A stretch of 64,000 nucleotides of DNA from Megascapheus bottae (taxonomy: Eukaryota > Chordata > Mammalia > Rodentia > Geomyidae), in contig JANJXV010000043.1 of NCBI GenBank assembly GCA_024803745.1, positions 1,695,501 through 1,759,500 of the forward strand, written 5' to 3'. The notes below the pieces were generated by a model that was not told the origin of the DNA, made no database searches, and saw nothing but the letters and a program-made list of their open reading frames with translations. Made by a program: the position numbers and the translations under genes. Each line of letters starts with the position of its first letter. The stretch's first letter is position 1. Below, one piece after another: positions 1 through 10,494 of the stretch.

Positions 1-190
1 TGTGTCTCATCATTTATTGTTTTTTTAATTATAGGGAGGCTCTGTGTGTCCTGATGTCACTTCTGGAATCCGCTATAGCATACCAGCATGTGCATTTAAT
101 GTACAATTCTAAAAAAAAATTGCATTTCACACGAATCATTGATGAGAGTTAAATATGAGTTACATTCTGTTTTTAACATTTTTGGGGCCA

Positions 191-412
191 GCCTTGTGGT
201 TGAACTCAGAGATTAGACACTGCCCATAAGCTTTTTGGCTCAAGTCCAGTGCTCCACAAATTGAGCCACAGTGCCACTTCCAGCCTTGCTGAGTAGTCTA
301 TTGGAGATCAGAGTCTCAGAATTTCCTGCCCATGCTGGCTTAGAAACCTGATCATCCACTCACAGCATCCTCAGTAGCTACGATCACAAATGTGAGCCAC
401 CAGTGCAGCCTC
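191..412 (-). repeat. SINE, B1-like head plus tRNA/ID-like tail, inverted
   Basis: Reading the minus strand, the element begins with a B1/7SL-like head; on + this appears as GTAGCTACGATCACAAATGTGAGCCACC near 378-402. It continues into a tRNA-like half, seen on + as TTGAGCCACAGTGCCACTTCCAG around 260-283. The same two-part layout recurs at least six more times in the left 17 kb, in both orientations, which marks it as a dispersed family. It resembles what I recall of Geomyoidea-specific SINEs (B1-dID/IDL-Geo). The copy is diverged. Family naming is from memory. Confidence 0.6.
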
Positions 413-1631
413 GTTTTTGAAGTTACTTGTTCTTCACTTGTTTGTAGACAGAAATTTCTATTTAAGACATTCATGCACATGTACAATGCATTGTAAATCC
501 AATCACACTTTCTGAAATACTCCCTCTCCCCTACCCCAGCAGAAAAATTAATATCCATACTTCCTCTTATATATGCACATTGAGTATGGTTCAAAATTCT
601 CCCACTGTCTGTTCACTTTTTCCATGTGATCCATTCCTTCCTGCTAGTCCCCATTCAAAACACTTATATGCCAGGTATTTCTTTTCTGAATTGTCTGGGA
701 TTTCTTGTATAGCCGATAATTAGTCATACTTTTCATCTTGTCATCTATGCATTGACTAGAACAGTTTTGTTTACCAAAGGACATGCTTCAAGACTATTCT
801 TTTAGGCATTTTTCTCCTGTATCTCACCCCGTCCATGTTAGTGATTTGTTTAGCACCAGTTTGCCAAATTGTTAGCTCTGTGAATTGTGCATCCCCTGAC
901 ATCACCCTAAATATCTCCAATGCCATATTAGCCCCAGTTGGAAATTCTCCTGTATTTCCCTAATCATGGTCCACTGTGAGGATTGAGCCTGAGGTTTTCA
1001 AACACTTTGGGCATGTGAAAATCTTTTCATTTGTACTTCATGGACATGACCCAACAGAGAACCAACACAACCAAGTGTGTAGTGAGTGTACCACACAATT
1101 CATACAAGTGTGCTTTCTGCAAGCTTCCTGGTGATTTAGAATTTTCCTTCTTGTGAAGGAATACAGTCAAATGTCTTGTGTCCTAACAAAAGAGCAAAAG
1201 AACTGCAAGGACTGCTACAATATAATGAAGACCACCATCAACTCGGTATCCTGTTAGAGGAGTCCAAGGAGAGCCATAGTGAAGAATGTAAAAGTTATTC
1301 TTCTGTTCCATCGAAGGTCACAGGATTCTTACCTAAAATCTCATATTGTTTTCTCGTAGTCTGCCTGGTTATTTAATATAATATGACTGAACACACATTT
1401 CATATGGAAGTGGTGGTAGATGGTTAGATAAAATAACAGTGTAAATCTAACTTTCTATTTGTCTATTGTCACCAAATACTAAATACTGTAAAGTGTTTTG
1501 TGAAAGCCCTTGTTTGGCCCCCAGTAAGGATCTGGGCATCTGTCTCATTTCACTCTGACTTCCAGGAAGTGAAAACTAATTTCTTCTTCATTATGTTTTG
1601 CTCTCTCTTTAAATCAAAGGTCTCCAATTAA
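413..1631. other. Intergenic DNA, nothing recognised
   Basis: AT-rich sequence with no convincing open frame. The longest frames (about 66-80 codons, near 352-594 and 1,176-1,376) have no family motifs. The stretch directly precedes the first OR pseudogene. No promoter could be assigned. Confidence 0.5.
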
Positions 1632-2559
1632 TGCAGATCTGTGCACATCTCAGAATTTTATCTCCCTGGACTCTCAGATGACCCTGAGCTACAACCCATG
1701 CTCTTTGGGCTCTTTTTGTCCATGTACCAGATCACTGTGCTCTGAAATCTGCTCATTATCCTGGCTGTCACCTCTAACCCCCACCTGTACACCACCATGT
1801 ACTTCTTTCTCTCCAACCTGTCCTTAGCTGACATTGGCTTCACCTCCTCCATAGTCCCCAAGATGCTGGTGGACATCCAGAGTCACAGCAGAGCCATCTC
1901 CTATGCAGCCTGCCTCACCCAGATGTCTATTTTTCTCATTTTTGGTTGTATGGATGTTTTGCTTCTTACTACCATGGCCTATTACCAATATGTGGCCATC
2001 TGTCATCCCCTGAATTACCCTCTCATCATGAACCCTCCTCTCTGTGTCTCCTTGGTTCTGCTGTCATTTGTTGCCAGCATCTTGGAAGGACACATGCACT
2101 TGTGGATGGTGTTACAGGTGACTGATTTCAAGGAATTGGAAATCCCAAGGTTTTTCTGTGACACTTCTCAAGTACTGGATCTTTTCTGTGAGCATACATT
2201 CACAAATAATTTATTTCAATACATTATTGGTACCATATACGGTTTCCTTCCTTAAGGATCCTTTCCTCTTACTACAAGATTATTTCTTCTGTGCTGAGAA
2301 TGATGTCTTCAAGCGGGAAGTACAAAGCCTTCTCCACATGTGGCTCTCACCTGTCTGTGGTCTGCTTATTCTTGGGACAGCGTTGGGGGTCTCCTTTGAG
2401 TCAGCTGTGTCGCAATCTCCAATGGGCAGCACTGTGTCCTCAGCAATGTACACAGTGATCACCCCATTCCTGAACCCCTTCATCTACAGCCTGAGGAACA
2501 AGGACCCCAAAAGAGCCTTGTGCAGGTTGTTCAAACCAGGAGCTGATACCAGGTGGTAG
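1632..2559 (+). pseudogene. Olfactory receptor pseudogene, OR7-like (copy 1)
   Basis: Odorant GPCR of the OR7 type, normally about 310 residues with seven membrane segments. Visible landmarks are the N-terminal [10 protein letters not shown] block (from about 1,668), [15 protein letters not shown] of TM2 at 1,797, VAICHPLNYP after TM3 (about 1,990), FFCDTSQVL in loop 2 (about 2,151), and the TM7 block [11 protein letters not shown] (about 2,476). It is broken in several ways. There is no in-frame ATG: an in-frame TAA at 1,629 precedes the homologous start, and the nearby ATG at 1,631 is out of frame. An in-frame TGA lies at 1,743-1,745 where TM1 should have Gly-Asn. A frameshift near 2,245-2,255 (TAA at 2,253) and another near 2,375-2,385 move the reading to the frame ending in TAG at 2,557. 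The TM3 DRY motif reads YQY. Family assignment is strong, the exact subfamily less so. Confidence 0.9.
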
Positions 2560-3099
2560 TAACTTCATTTGTTATGTGGTTTTGGTAGAAGCAAGACACT
2601 TCAGCATAGAATCCTATAAATTCTACATGTTTGAGTAGCTTATGTGTCTATTTTCATTAGTACAATCGATTAGCAGTAGAAAAAGTTTCTGGCTATGTCA
2701 GGATGAATTTTTAAAGGAAGAATGTATCTTTTTAATGTTTAAATTGTTAATTTGTAAAGAATTTTGAATGTCTACAGGTGATAGGCACAACAGGGAACGT
2801 TGCAAGTATTCAGTGGTGAATTTTGTAATATGTGCATTTTACCTCTATACTATTGGACAGACTTTGAAGTCCGAATGTCTTAATTTGTAGCCAGCTATCC
2901 TGTTCTGCCTTTTAGTTTGAGTTAATTTTAAAATTATAACCTAGTGCCTTAATGTTTCCTCTGATGAATTTTGTTATTTTAAAGGTGTTATGCAAATGGG
3001 CTACCATTACATAAGTCAGGTGAAGAGTGCATTTCATTCTGGATAATGTAATTCCTCCCTTCCCTCTGTCCCAATTCACCTATGAGTTTTTTTCCATAT
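2560..3099. other. Intergenic DNA after OR copy 1, nothing recognised
   Basis: AT-rich sequence with no open frame, repeat motif or RNA structure that I could support. Confidence 0.5.
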
Positions 3100-3560
3100 T
3101 ATTTTTATTGTAATTAATCGAAGGTGCATTACTTTACATACATTGATACCCTTTCTCATGTCTTGGTCTCCATTTCCCTCCCCCACACCCCCACCCCTCC
3201 TCTTGTTCCCACCCTTCCCTATCCAATTTCAAATAATCAAATACAAATATATCCAATATTAATTTAATTACAACATAGTATCTAGTGAGTTACACTGATG
3301 CATTTTTCACCCTCTTCTCTTCATTTCTGTGTCCCCTCACATTCCTCAATACATATGAACAAACAAACAAGGAAAAAGGAAAAGAAAGTAAAAAGAACAA
3401 TAAAGAAAATGAACCTCTTGTTTCCACTTCCTGGAGTTCATTTTGATAAATATTGTTTTATGTGATCAGATGCTCACAAGTATTGAGCCTTTGTGATTCT
3501 CTCCTGAGTGTAGCTGACTTCCCTTTAAGTATGAAGTATGTGAATGCCTAGAATATTGTA
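3100..3560 (-). mobile_element. L1 3' UTR fragment, inverted
   Basis: On + this starts with TTTTTATTGTAATTAATCG (about 3,100), the complement of the ATTAATTACAATnAAAA end seen at about 12,175 and 15,215 in direct copies. It then runs through a pyrimidine-rich stretch (3,165-3,225), the complement of the GGGGAnGGAGGAAnGGAAATG tract of the other copies, and through TTTCCACTTCCTGGAGTTCA at about 3,421, matched by TTTCCATATCCTAGAGTTCA at about 9,476. These correspondences define one L1 3' UTR family in this window. It is a 5'-truncated non-coding fragment. Confidence 0.65.
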
Positions 3561-3584
3561 TAATTTATCATGAAGTGTATTACC

Positions 3585-3720
3585 AATAATATATCAAATG
3601 CTTAATATCCAATATCTACAGGGAACTCAAGAAACGAATCCCCCACCAAACCCAAAACACCCATCACTAAATGGGCAAAGGAACTGAAGAGAGACTTATT
3701 CAAATGTAACTAACTACATA
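3585..3720 (+). mobile_element. L1 ORF2 3'-region fragment
   Basis: The sequence around 3,605-3,700 matches the conserved L1 ORF2 stretch for a block of leaving, counting and comparing: TAATATCCAATATCTACAGGGAACTCAAG followed by CCATCACTAAATGGGCAAAGGAACTGAA. It is short and interrupted. It lies next to the inverted L1 3' UTR, so the two are either separate insertions or an L1 5' inversion. Confidence 0.6.
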
Positions 3721-4222
3721 AACTTAAAAAATCTATTATGGGCTATAGTCTCTATACACATACTATTTCATTACTTATATTAATAGGTATCTATGATGTA
3801 CAAAGATGCAGCTTAATTTTAATTATGTTCTAAAATGTAAATGCCAGTGATTATATATAGAGATTTTCTTCTTGAATACTTGGTGTTAAACATGACATTT
3901 GAAATATAATGTAAAAATCAATGTCAATAAAATCTTTAAAAATAATCTCACAGAATGGATTCTGTATAGGTGGAAATGGAGGATTTCCACCATATGGTGT
4001 TGGAGATTTTGATGACATGCCAGATGATGGGCTCTCCTAACATCATGGACCCTGATTTGCAGAACTCAAAATTACAAAATTTGATTCAAAGCTTACAAAT
4101 TTCAAACAACTCACTAACATGTATGGAGGGGTGGAAAAATAAAAAATAATGTCCAAAATAATAGATTTAACATTGTCCTCGAGTAAACAAAGCTTCCAAA
4201 TTTTATGACAAAGGAAACTAAT
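3721..4222. other. AT-rich intergenic DNA
   Basis: No gene found. A short open stretch at 3,959-4,042 ending in TAA is noted under rejected items. The rest is AT-rich and unassigned. Confidence 0.45.
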
Positions 4223-4415
4223 TGAGGCCAGGAGTTTTGGTGGTAGAGTGTTTGCCTAGCAGCACAAAGACCTGGGTTTGATTCCTCTGAACGACATGCG
4301 CAGAAAAAGCTGGAAATGGTACTGTGGCTCAACTGGCCTTGAGTTCTAGCCTTGAGGAGTTCAAGTACAGTGTCCAGACCCTATATTCAAGCCCCATGTC
4401 TGGCAAAAAATATGG
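4223..4415 (+). repeat. Dimeric tRNA/ID-like SINE
   Basis: The first half carries an ID/tRNA-type A box (GGTGGTAGAGTGTTTGCCTAG, about 4,239-4,259) and B box (GGGTTTGATTCC, about 4,274-4,285). After an A-rich linker (GCAGAAAAAGCTGG) comes a second tRNA-like half with GGTACTGTGGCTCAACTGG and TTCAAGCCCC, ending near an A-rich tail. The same dimer occurs at 6,668-6,850. The internal pol III promoter boxes are visible but mutated, so it is probably inactive. Confidence 0.7.
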
Positions 4416-4629
4416 TTAATTATAGGATATACAGGAGTGCAATTCCAAGTTGTAAGTCTTTTGAGTAGTCCCCAGAAAGTTTAACAACAGAAACACCCTA
4501 TCAGTGTCCCGAGTGGGATGCCATTAGGAGGTATTGGCATAAATGGAAAGAAACAACTGTGGGAGATGCAGTCATAATACTCAATGTTCATATGTGTAAA
4601 ATAAGAAATTTGTAACTTTTTTGGGGGGT

Positions 4630-4895
4630 AGGGGTTATGGAGCTGGAACTCTGGCCTGGCGCTGCCCCTGAGCACTTCAGTACAAGGGTACCACTCTACA
4701 CAGGACCTAGGTGCTGTCCCTGACTGCTTCAGCTCAAGAAAACTGCCCTACTCTTCAGCCAGAGTTCTGCTTCTGCCTTCTAGGGATTAATAGGAGATAA
4801 GAACCTCTGGGCTTTCTTTTGCCCGGCTGCATTTGAACAAGAACCTGAGATCTGTGCCTGCTGTTTAGCTAAGATTACAGGTGTGACTATACGTT
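4630..4895 (-). repeat. SINE, inverted, diverged
   Basis: On + the order is tRNA-like half (complement) around 4,650-4,760, then GGGATTAATAGGAGATAAGA (about 4,782), then the B1-like head complement TTAGCTAAGATTACAGGTGTGA (about 4,866-4,887). This is the layout of the other inverted SINEs in the window. Confidence 0.55.
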
Positions 4896-5254
4896 GTAAA
4901 AGGGTGTGGACATATTAATTTGAAAACTCTTTCTACTAAGAAGTCAAGATAAAAAGTTTTGAAGAAAGAAGGTACCTTAGTCCTATTATTAAATTATATA
5001 TACTTTAACAATCATCAGTGATTTCTGTGAAAAGCAAACTTTTATAAAATTGTATGAGTTAACTATATGGGGAGAGCCAACTACTCAAGTGACATCAAAG
5101 TGACATTATTTATAGTATGTCATCTGATATGTTTCAAACATGTTTTGTAAATCAATAAGTCTTCTGCAATGCAAGATAGTATATGTATTCATTTTACAAC
5201 CAAGTCAAAAATAATGTTCATTTATTTGTTTCCCTGATGTAAAACACTTTTATC

Positions 5255-5371
5255 TGTGTTCCTGTGCTTCACACCAAGAATCCTAGCTACTCAGGAGGCA
5301 GAGACCTGAAAATTTCTGTTTCAAAGCCATCCAGGGCTAGGAAGTACATCAGAATTTTATGTCCATTTGAG

Positions 5372-5416
<45 letters not shown>

Positions 5417-5545
5417 GAAGAAGTCAAGGTATGGCTCAAGAATTAGAACAATAGCCCTGAGGAAAAAATGCAGGGAAAGTGGCCACATTCTGAGTTCAAA
5501 CCCCAGGAATGGTACAAACCAAGAAGCAAAGAAGCAAGCAAACAA
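5255..5545 (+). repeat. SINE split by an internal CA microsatellite
   Basis: A B1-like head (AATCCTAGCTACTCAGGAGGCAGAGACCTG, from about 5,279) is followed by a (CA)n tract at the linker. Then comes a tRNA-like tail with AGGTATGGCTCAAGAATTAGAACAATAG and TGAGTTCAAACCCCAGGAATGG (about 5,490-5,512). The microsatellite appears to have grown inside the element. Confidence 0.6.
5374..5413. repeat. (CA)20 microsatellite
   Basis: An uninterrupted CA dinucleotide tract of 40 bases is visible directly. It sits between the two halves of a SINE. Confidence 0.95.
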
Positions 5546-5574
5546 CAACAAAAATCATCCACCTTGCTTTTATG

Positions 5575-5750
5575 AGCCAGCAGTTAGCGGCTCACCCCTG
5601 AGATATAAACATCTGGCCAGACCTGTGCATTAAAAATTCCTAGATCCTATCTATAAACAACTAAAAACAAAAAAAGCACGTTGTACATCATTTGCCAAGA
5701 AACCAGATTGCCCTAAGTTCAAACACCAGTGCTACCAACACCAAAATGAT
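5575..5750 (+). repeat. Degenerate SINE remnant
   Basis: A head-like GGCTCACCCCTGAGATATAAA (5,590) leads to an A-rich linker (about 5,655-5,675). The tail ends in AAGTTCAAACACCAGTGCTACCA (about 5,716). The tail half is closely matched at 12,530-12,625 (TTGTACATCATTTG ... GTTCA ... ACCAGTGCT), so both belong to one repeat subfamily. Confidence 0.5.
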
Positions 5751-5924
5751 TTGTTTTTGTCCACTTTAAAAAATTATCTTTATGTTTTTGTTGTAATGTA
5801 TAGTGGGGCTACAGGTATATTTGACATAGTTGTGGTTTTCATTATTTATTGAAATTGGAATAAGCAAAATAAAATGTTCTCAGAATGGATAAAACATCAG
5901 GAAACACTAAAGGGAAATAAATCT

Positions 5925-6035
5925 GTGTGTTGGTGGCTTATGCCTGTCATCCTAGCTACTCAGGAGGCTAAGATCTGAGGGTCATGGTTCAATACCAGCA
6001 CCCAGCTCCTGAGTTCAAAAGAATATCATGACTGC
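5925..6035 (+). repeat. B1-like SINE head
   Basis: TTGGTGGCTTATGCCTGTCATCCTAGCTACTCAGGAGGCTAAGATCTGAGG lies at about 5,930-5,980. It resembles the 7SL/B1 consensus head with a pol III B-box region (GGTTCAATACC at about 5,985). The tRNA-like tail is missing or lost. Confidence 0.65.
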
Positions 6036-6667
6036 ATTTGCTCATGTACATATGTGGAAAAGGATCCAGACAAAGTGAAGTGATGAGTAGGGCATGGCAG
6101 AGTCTAGGAGAACTGTCGAATGAATGACTTTGATCACAGAGCCCATAAATAAACATGACAAGTTGAATCCTCTGGTACAGCTATTTAACCATGATAAAAT
6201 TTTGAAAAAAGGGAAAAGAAAGAAGGCACTGAGATTGTGAGATCTCAAGCAGTGAGATTTCAAAACTAAAGTTGTTAAGATTTCTGGAATTTAGCACTGC
6301 AATTCTTTTTCTGGGTCTTAAACTCCTGAATTTTTTTTGTCAAGGCCGGCATCCTTTCATTGAGACATAACTCCACTTTCAACATTTTTGGTGTTTATTT
6401 GAAGGTGAGCGTCTTGTTGTCTTTCTCCAACACATAAGGATGTCCATTTCTAAACACCTATGCAGATTTGTTGTGTATTGGAAAACAACTTATTTCCTTC
6501 TTCATATGAGAAGCATAAAGCTTTAGCCTCTAACTCATTTCCCTGCCTTCTGCTTAGGATCTGCCCCAATATCTTCTCTTACTTCCAAGGGAATTCCTGC
6601 ACTAATCACCACAACAGAGTTATGGTAACTGTGAAGATGCTATTCAATGGACAAAGGTTAACCTGAT
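6036..6667. other. Intergenic DNA, nothing recognised
   Basis: Mixed AT-rich sequence with short frames only (73 codons or fewer). No repeat or gene family could be named. Confidence 0.45.
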
Positions 6668-6850
6668 GTTAGTGTGCTCAACTCCAATGTACAAAGCCCT
6701 GGATTCAATTCCTTGGTACCATATATGCAGAAAAACCTGGAAGTGGCACTATGGCTCAAATGGCAGAGTACCAACCTTGAGTAAAAAGTGTCTACGGACA
6801 GTTCCCAGGTCCTGAGTTCAAGTCCCAGGACTGACAAAAATGCAAATCAA
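6668..6850 (+). repeat. Dimeric tRNA/ID-like SINE
   Basis: This is the same dimer as at 4,223. The first half ends in CCTGGATTCAATTCCTTGGTACC (about 6,700-6,721). A linker GCAGAAAAACCTGG follows, then GGCACTATGGCTCAAATGGCAGAGTACCAACCTTGAG (about 6,746-6,782). It ends with TGAGTTCAAGTCCCAGGACTGAC (about 6,814) and an A-rich tail. It is the best preserved member of the family here. Confidence 0.75.
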
Positions 6851-6854
6851 AAAC

Positions 6855-7060
6855 TTTGAGATTCCACCCAACCTCAGTTAGATGACCATTATGAAGAAAA
6901 CTGATAATCACAGATGCTGGTGGGGATGTGGCCAAAAGGGGACATTCCTATGTTGTTGGTAAAATTTCTAGAATGCCATGATGATTCCATGAAAGACTGA
7001 ACAGAGGTTCCCTGTGACCCAGCATTCGCACTCTGGGCCATTTGATCAACTCTACTACAA
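6855..7060 (+). mobile_element. L1 ORF2 3'-end fragment
   Basis: TTTGAGATTCCACCCAACCTCAGTTAGA (6,855) and ACAGATGCTGGTGGGGATGTGGCCAAAA (about 6,910) are recognisable L1 ORF2 carboxy-terminal coding sequence in the sense direction. Stops and indels make it non-coding. It directly abuts the tail of the preceding SINE. Confidence 0.7.
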
Positions 7061-7349
7061 ACATGGCCTTACTCCAACTGCCAGTACCACCATTTTCACC
7101 CAACTTCTCAACTCTTGGCCTGTATTGTATTTGTAATTTCAGGGCTTATACAGTAATGATATCCTTAAATTGTGGAATTTTTTCTGTAGGTATTTGGTGT
7201 TGGGAAGAAAAGGAAATGTTTAAATGTTTATATTAATAATGAAACAAAATAAAATTAGAAAAAATGTACACTTTGAAGTTGGAATCATGATGTTTCTGAA
7301 TATATATGGTATGGATCAATGAAAATTTATTAAGTCACCCAAGTTTTTA

Positions 7350-7860
7350 GATCAGTTATAAGGATTGTGAAAAGTCCATGCCATCTGTCCACCAGATAAG
7401 CATAGATGATAGAAGTTTAAGTGTATGAAGCATCTGGATAGGCAGAATGTCTTGAACCAGCATGGATTTCCTTTAGGTCCTCTCAACTCTCTGTTTGAAA
7501 TGTCCACAGAGACTTGGTCATTGATGTGCTCAATTTTGCTAATTGGAGCTGTGGGCCTCATTCCTCCAAGGCCATCTAGAAGTGGAGGGGGAGCCTGTGC
7601 TCCCTGTCCATCACTCTCCTGCCTGCAGGACCCTGCTCCTCCATCTGCCTCCTCCTTGTCACCAACCCCCAGCTCTGCTGGGGGTGTCTTCACATCCACC
7701 CTGAGGCCAGAGCTGAGCTGGTGCTACACAGCAGGTCTGGGGTCCTCAGATCTGTCCACCTGGGTCATGGCTGAAGAGAGGGGCAGCTTAAGAGAGTGAG
7801 TGCTGAGGGTGGATGGAGAAGGGGTTTGGAGATGTGTTTTGTGGCTCATGAGGACAGCTT
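7350..7860. other. GC-richer single-copy-looking segment, no gene assigned
   Basis: About 500 bases markedly richer in G and C than the flanks. Overlapping open frames occur on both strands (+ 7,425-7,799; - 7,352-7,699). Neither shows a known domain, signal peptide or conserved motif, and their coexistence suggests compositional openness. It could be an exon or processed-pseudogene remnant. I do not recognise it. Confidence 0.3.
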
Positions 7861-7883
7861 GACTGAGAGCATGTTGATGATAG

Positions 7884-7933
<50 letters not shown>
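7884..7933. repeat. (GAT)n trinucleotide microsatellite
   Basis: About 16 uninterrupted GAT units. Translated frames over it give runs of Met, Ile or Ser, which are artefacts. Confidence 0.95.
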
Positions 7934-7934
<1 letters not shown>

Positions 7935-8110
7935 GAAGGAGGAGTAGGTGGAGGAAATGTATGGTGATGATGCTTCTACTGCTGCTGTTGCTACTGTTGA
8001 CAAGAACACCACACAACAATGATCCATGGTTGACATATAACCCTGTGCTCATTTCTGAGCTCAGTTTTATGTCATTCTTTGTCATTTCATATGCTTCAAC
8101 TTCCTCCCTA

Positions 8111-8134
8111 TGTGATGTGATGTGATGTGATGTG

Positions 8135-8180
<46 letters not shown>
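8111..8180. repeat. (TGTGA)5-(TG)n compound microsatellite
   Basis: Five TGTGA pentamers (8,111-8,135) run directly into a TG dinucleotide tract of about 45 bases. A TG tract presumably expanded out of the pentamer. Confidence 0.95.
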
Positions 8181-8181
<1 letters not shown>

Positions 8182-8186
<5 letters not shown>

Positions 8187-8402
8187 CTCTCCTGGTTTCA
8201 GATCTTTAACCCATGGCCTAGAAGTTGTTCTTGAGGTGTTTTGCTCAAGTTCGCCCTTTACCACCTAAGCTTTAGCTCGTACCATTTCCGACTGTTTTGT
8301 TAGTTCCCCAGAGGTAAGAGTCTCATGGACATTCTTGTTCAGGCTGACTGGGAACTGCCTTCCTCAGATCTCACAATTGCATTCATGAGCCACTGGAAAC
8401 CG
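8182..8402 (-). repeat. SINE, inverted, diverged
   Basis: On + there is a tRNA-like half complement (TTGCTCAAGTTCGCCCTTTACCACCTAAGC, about 8,241-8,270). It is followed by AGAGTCTCATGGACATTCTTGTTCAGGCTG (about 8,318) and ends in TTCATGAGCCACTGG (about 8,383). This is the same order as in the other inverted copies. A short AT tract follows at 8,406-8,421. Confidence 0.6.
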
Positions 8403-8421
8403 GGAGATATATATATATATA

Positions 8422-8989
8422 TTTAATTGGTTGTTTTTGCTTTCTGATGTTCATTTTTATTAATCTGTAGCTTAAGTGATCTAGGAGTTAACATCCTCAG
8501 AATCTTCTCACACTTTACTCACTTTGTTTGTGTATAGATGCACTGACTTGTTGATCATTGCATGTTAATAAATGACATCTAACTGTCATGTCTGAGAGAG
8601 CATAAGTGCCCTTTGTCTCTGAGCTGACTTAGTTTCTTCAATACCACATTTCCAGGTCCACCCATTTCCCTGCAAATGCCATAATACCAGAATAGGGAAG
8701 TCCAGGAGGACCAGAAGTAGATTTGTGTCTGCCTGGGGTTGCAGTGAAATAAGGAGTGACTATTTAGGGGTCTGGATTTTTTCTCAAAATGGCAAAATTT
8801 GACTATGTTAATAGCTACCTCATTGTGAATGCATTAAAATGATGGAAATGTATCCTTTAGATGATTCTTATAGGAATGGTCTCTCAATGAATCTGTTCTT
8901 GACTCAAGACATGAGTAAGCTGTAGTATCATATCAACATGCTCTAACTGACTTTTCTATTCTGGTTTTGGATTTCTTTTTAAATTTTTA
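8422..8989. other. AT-rich DNA with probable old L1 remnants
   Basis: Around 8,615-8,690 (AGCTGACTTAGTTTCTTCAATACC ... TGCAAATGCC) the sequence resembles a complement of L1 3' ORF2/UTR. Around 8,730-8,850 it resembles an ancient L1 3' UTR. The matches are diffuse. No gene is visible. Confidence 0.35.
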
Positions 8990-9299
8990 TGGTATTTTAT
9001 TTGCCCCAATTAATTTAGGTAAGTACATTACCATCCCTTACCCCCTTTACAATTTCATGTTATTGCCAGGGTAATGTACAGAGGAGTTACAGTTACATAT
9101 GTAATTTAGTAAGTACATTTCTTGTTGGACATTGTTAAGCCCTCCCATGTTTTTCTCCCACTTTCTCTCTCTCCACATCCCCAGTTGTAGAGTGCATTTA
9201 CAACACATGGTCTTGTGTGTTGCTGTTATATTGGGTTGATATTTGTCCTTTGTCTGACCATTTTGTTGTTTGCTTCCCTTTCCTAATTCAAATACATAC

Positions 9300-9350
<51 letters not shown>

Positions 9351-10170
9351 TCACCAGGTAATAAAATCAGAATCAGTCACAAGAGGGGAAAAATCATAAT
9401 GGGGGGAAGCATTAGAAACAAGAAATACCTTCACAGACTATATTAAAAACAATAACCAGGAAGAAAACCTTCTTGTTTCCATATCCTAGAGTTCATTGAC
9501 CTTAGCATCATCCCATATGGTCATATTCATATAGATTTGAACTATTGTGATCCACTGCTTGGAAAATCCTAGATGTGTACTAATTATCACAAATGAGGGA
9601 AACCATGAAGCCTACAGTACTTTGGGTCTGGCTCACTTCAATTAATATGATTATTCCAGGCCTTTCCATTTCCTTATGAATGGGTTGATGCCATTCTTTC
9701 TCATGGTTCAAAGAATTCCGTTATGGATGTAAAACACATTTTCTTGATCTGTTCATTGATTGAGGGAATTCTCAGTTGGTTCCATATTTTAGCTATGGTA
9801 AATAATGCTGTAGTGACTGTGGCAATGGCGGTAGATTTACTGGGGCCTTGTTTATGGACATTTGGGTAGATGCCCACAAGTGGGATTGCTGGGTCACAGG
9901 GAAGCTGTATGTTTAGCCCTTTGAGGACTCTCCATACTGCTTTCTACAAGGGCGAAACACTTTTGCACTCTAACCAACAGTTTAGTAGTGTTCCCTTCTG
10001 GCCCCATACCTGCCAGCATCTCTTGATATTACATGTCTTGATCATGGCCATTCTAACTAGAGTGAGGTAGAATCTCAAAGTTGTTTTGATTTGCATTTCT
10101 TTTATGGCCAGAAATGGCGAGCATTTCTTCATGTGTCTACTGGCTATTCTTATTTCTTCTTCAGATAAGT
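8990..10170 (-). mobile_element. 5'-truncated L1, inverted
   Basis: Read on -, this is the end of L1 ORF2 followed by its 3' UTR. On +, the ORF2 end shows GTTTTGATTTGCATTTCTTTTATGGCC (about 10,083), ATGTCTTGATCATGGCCATTCTAAC (about 10,032) and GGGATTGCTGGGTCACAGGG (about 9,882). The preceding 9,000-9,650 matches the 3' UTR family at 3,100-3,560. A (TG)n tract interrupts the UTR. Stops are present throughout and no ORF2 domain is intact. Confidence 0.7.
9303..9347. repeat. (TG)n microsatellite
   Basis: About 22 uninterrupted TG units lying inside the inverted L1 3' UTR. Confidence 0.95.
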
Positions 10171-10494
10171 TTCTCTAGAGCTCAACAAAATAAACCTCTC
10201 CAAAGTAAACAGTCCAAGAAGCAAGAACGCCACTTAAAAATTGCTATGTGATTTCTAACAATGCTGTGCACCAGTAGGACAGGAGGATAGGCAAACTTCT
10301 GGGTGAGAAGAGGCTAGAATTGGGGGATTGCCATAATAGAGAAATATTTCTCAGTACACTGCACCTCAAGTATGTTACACATTTAAACTTATAAATATTT
10401 GGATATCAGTTATGTACAGTTGAGCATTTCTGGACACACATTTTGCTTTTCTAATGAGATTGCTTCATTGAGCAGTTGTCTAAGTGATCTCTAA
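10171..10494. other. Intergenic DNA upstream of OR copy 2
   Basis: No feature supported. The last bases (TAA at 10,492) close the OR frame upstream, so no in-frame ATG is available for the following pseudogene. Confidence 0.45.

Noticed and set aside
1797..2255. Functional olfactory receptor
   Set aside because: The 152-codon frame is only the middle of a receptor with a lost start, an upstream in-frame stop and downstream frameshifts.
3959..4042. Short open stretch reading GGNGGFPPYGVGDFDDM then stop, resembling a protein C-terminus
   Set aside because: About 27 codons with no recognisable family and no open frame upstream. It could be a processed-pseudogene tail but is not supportable without a search.
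7788..8125. Poly-Met, poly-Ser or poly-Ile proteins
   Set aside because: They are translations of the GAT microsatellite in different frames.
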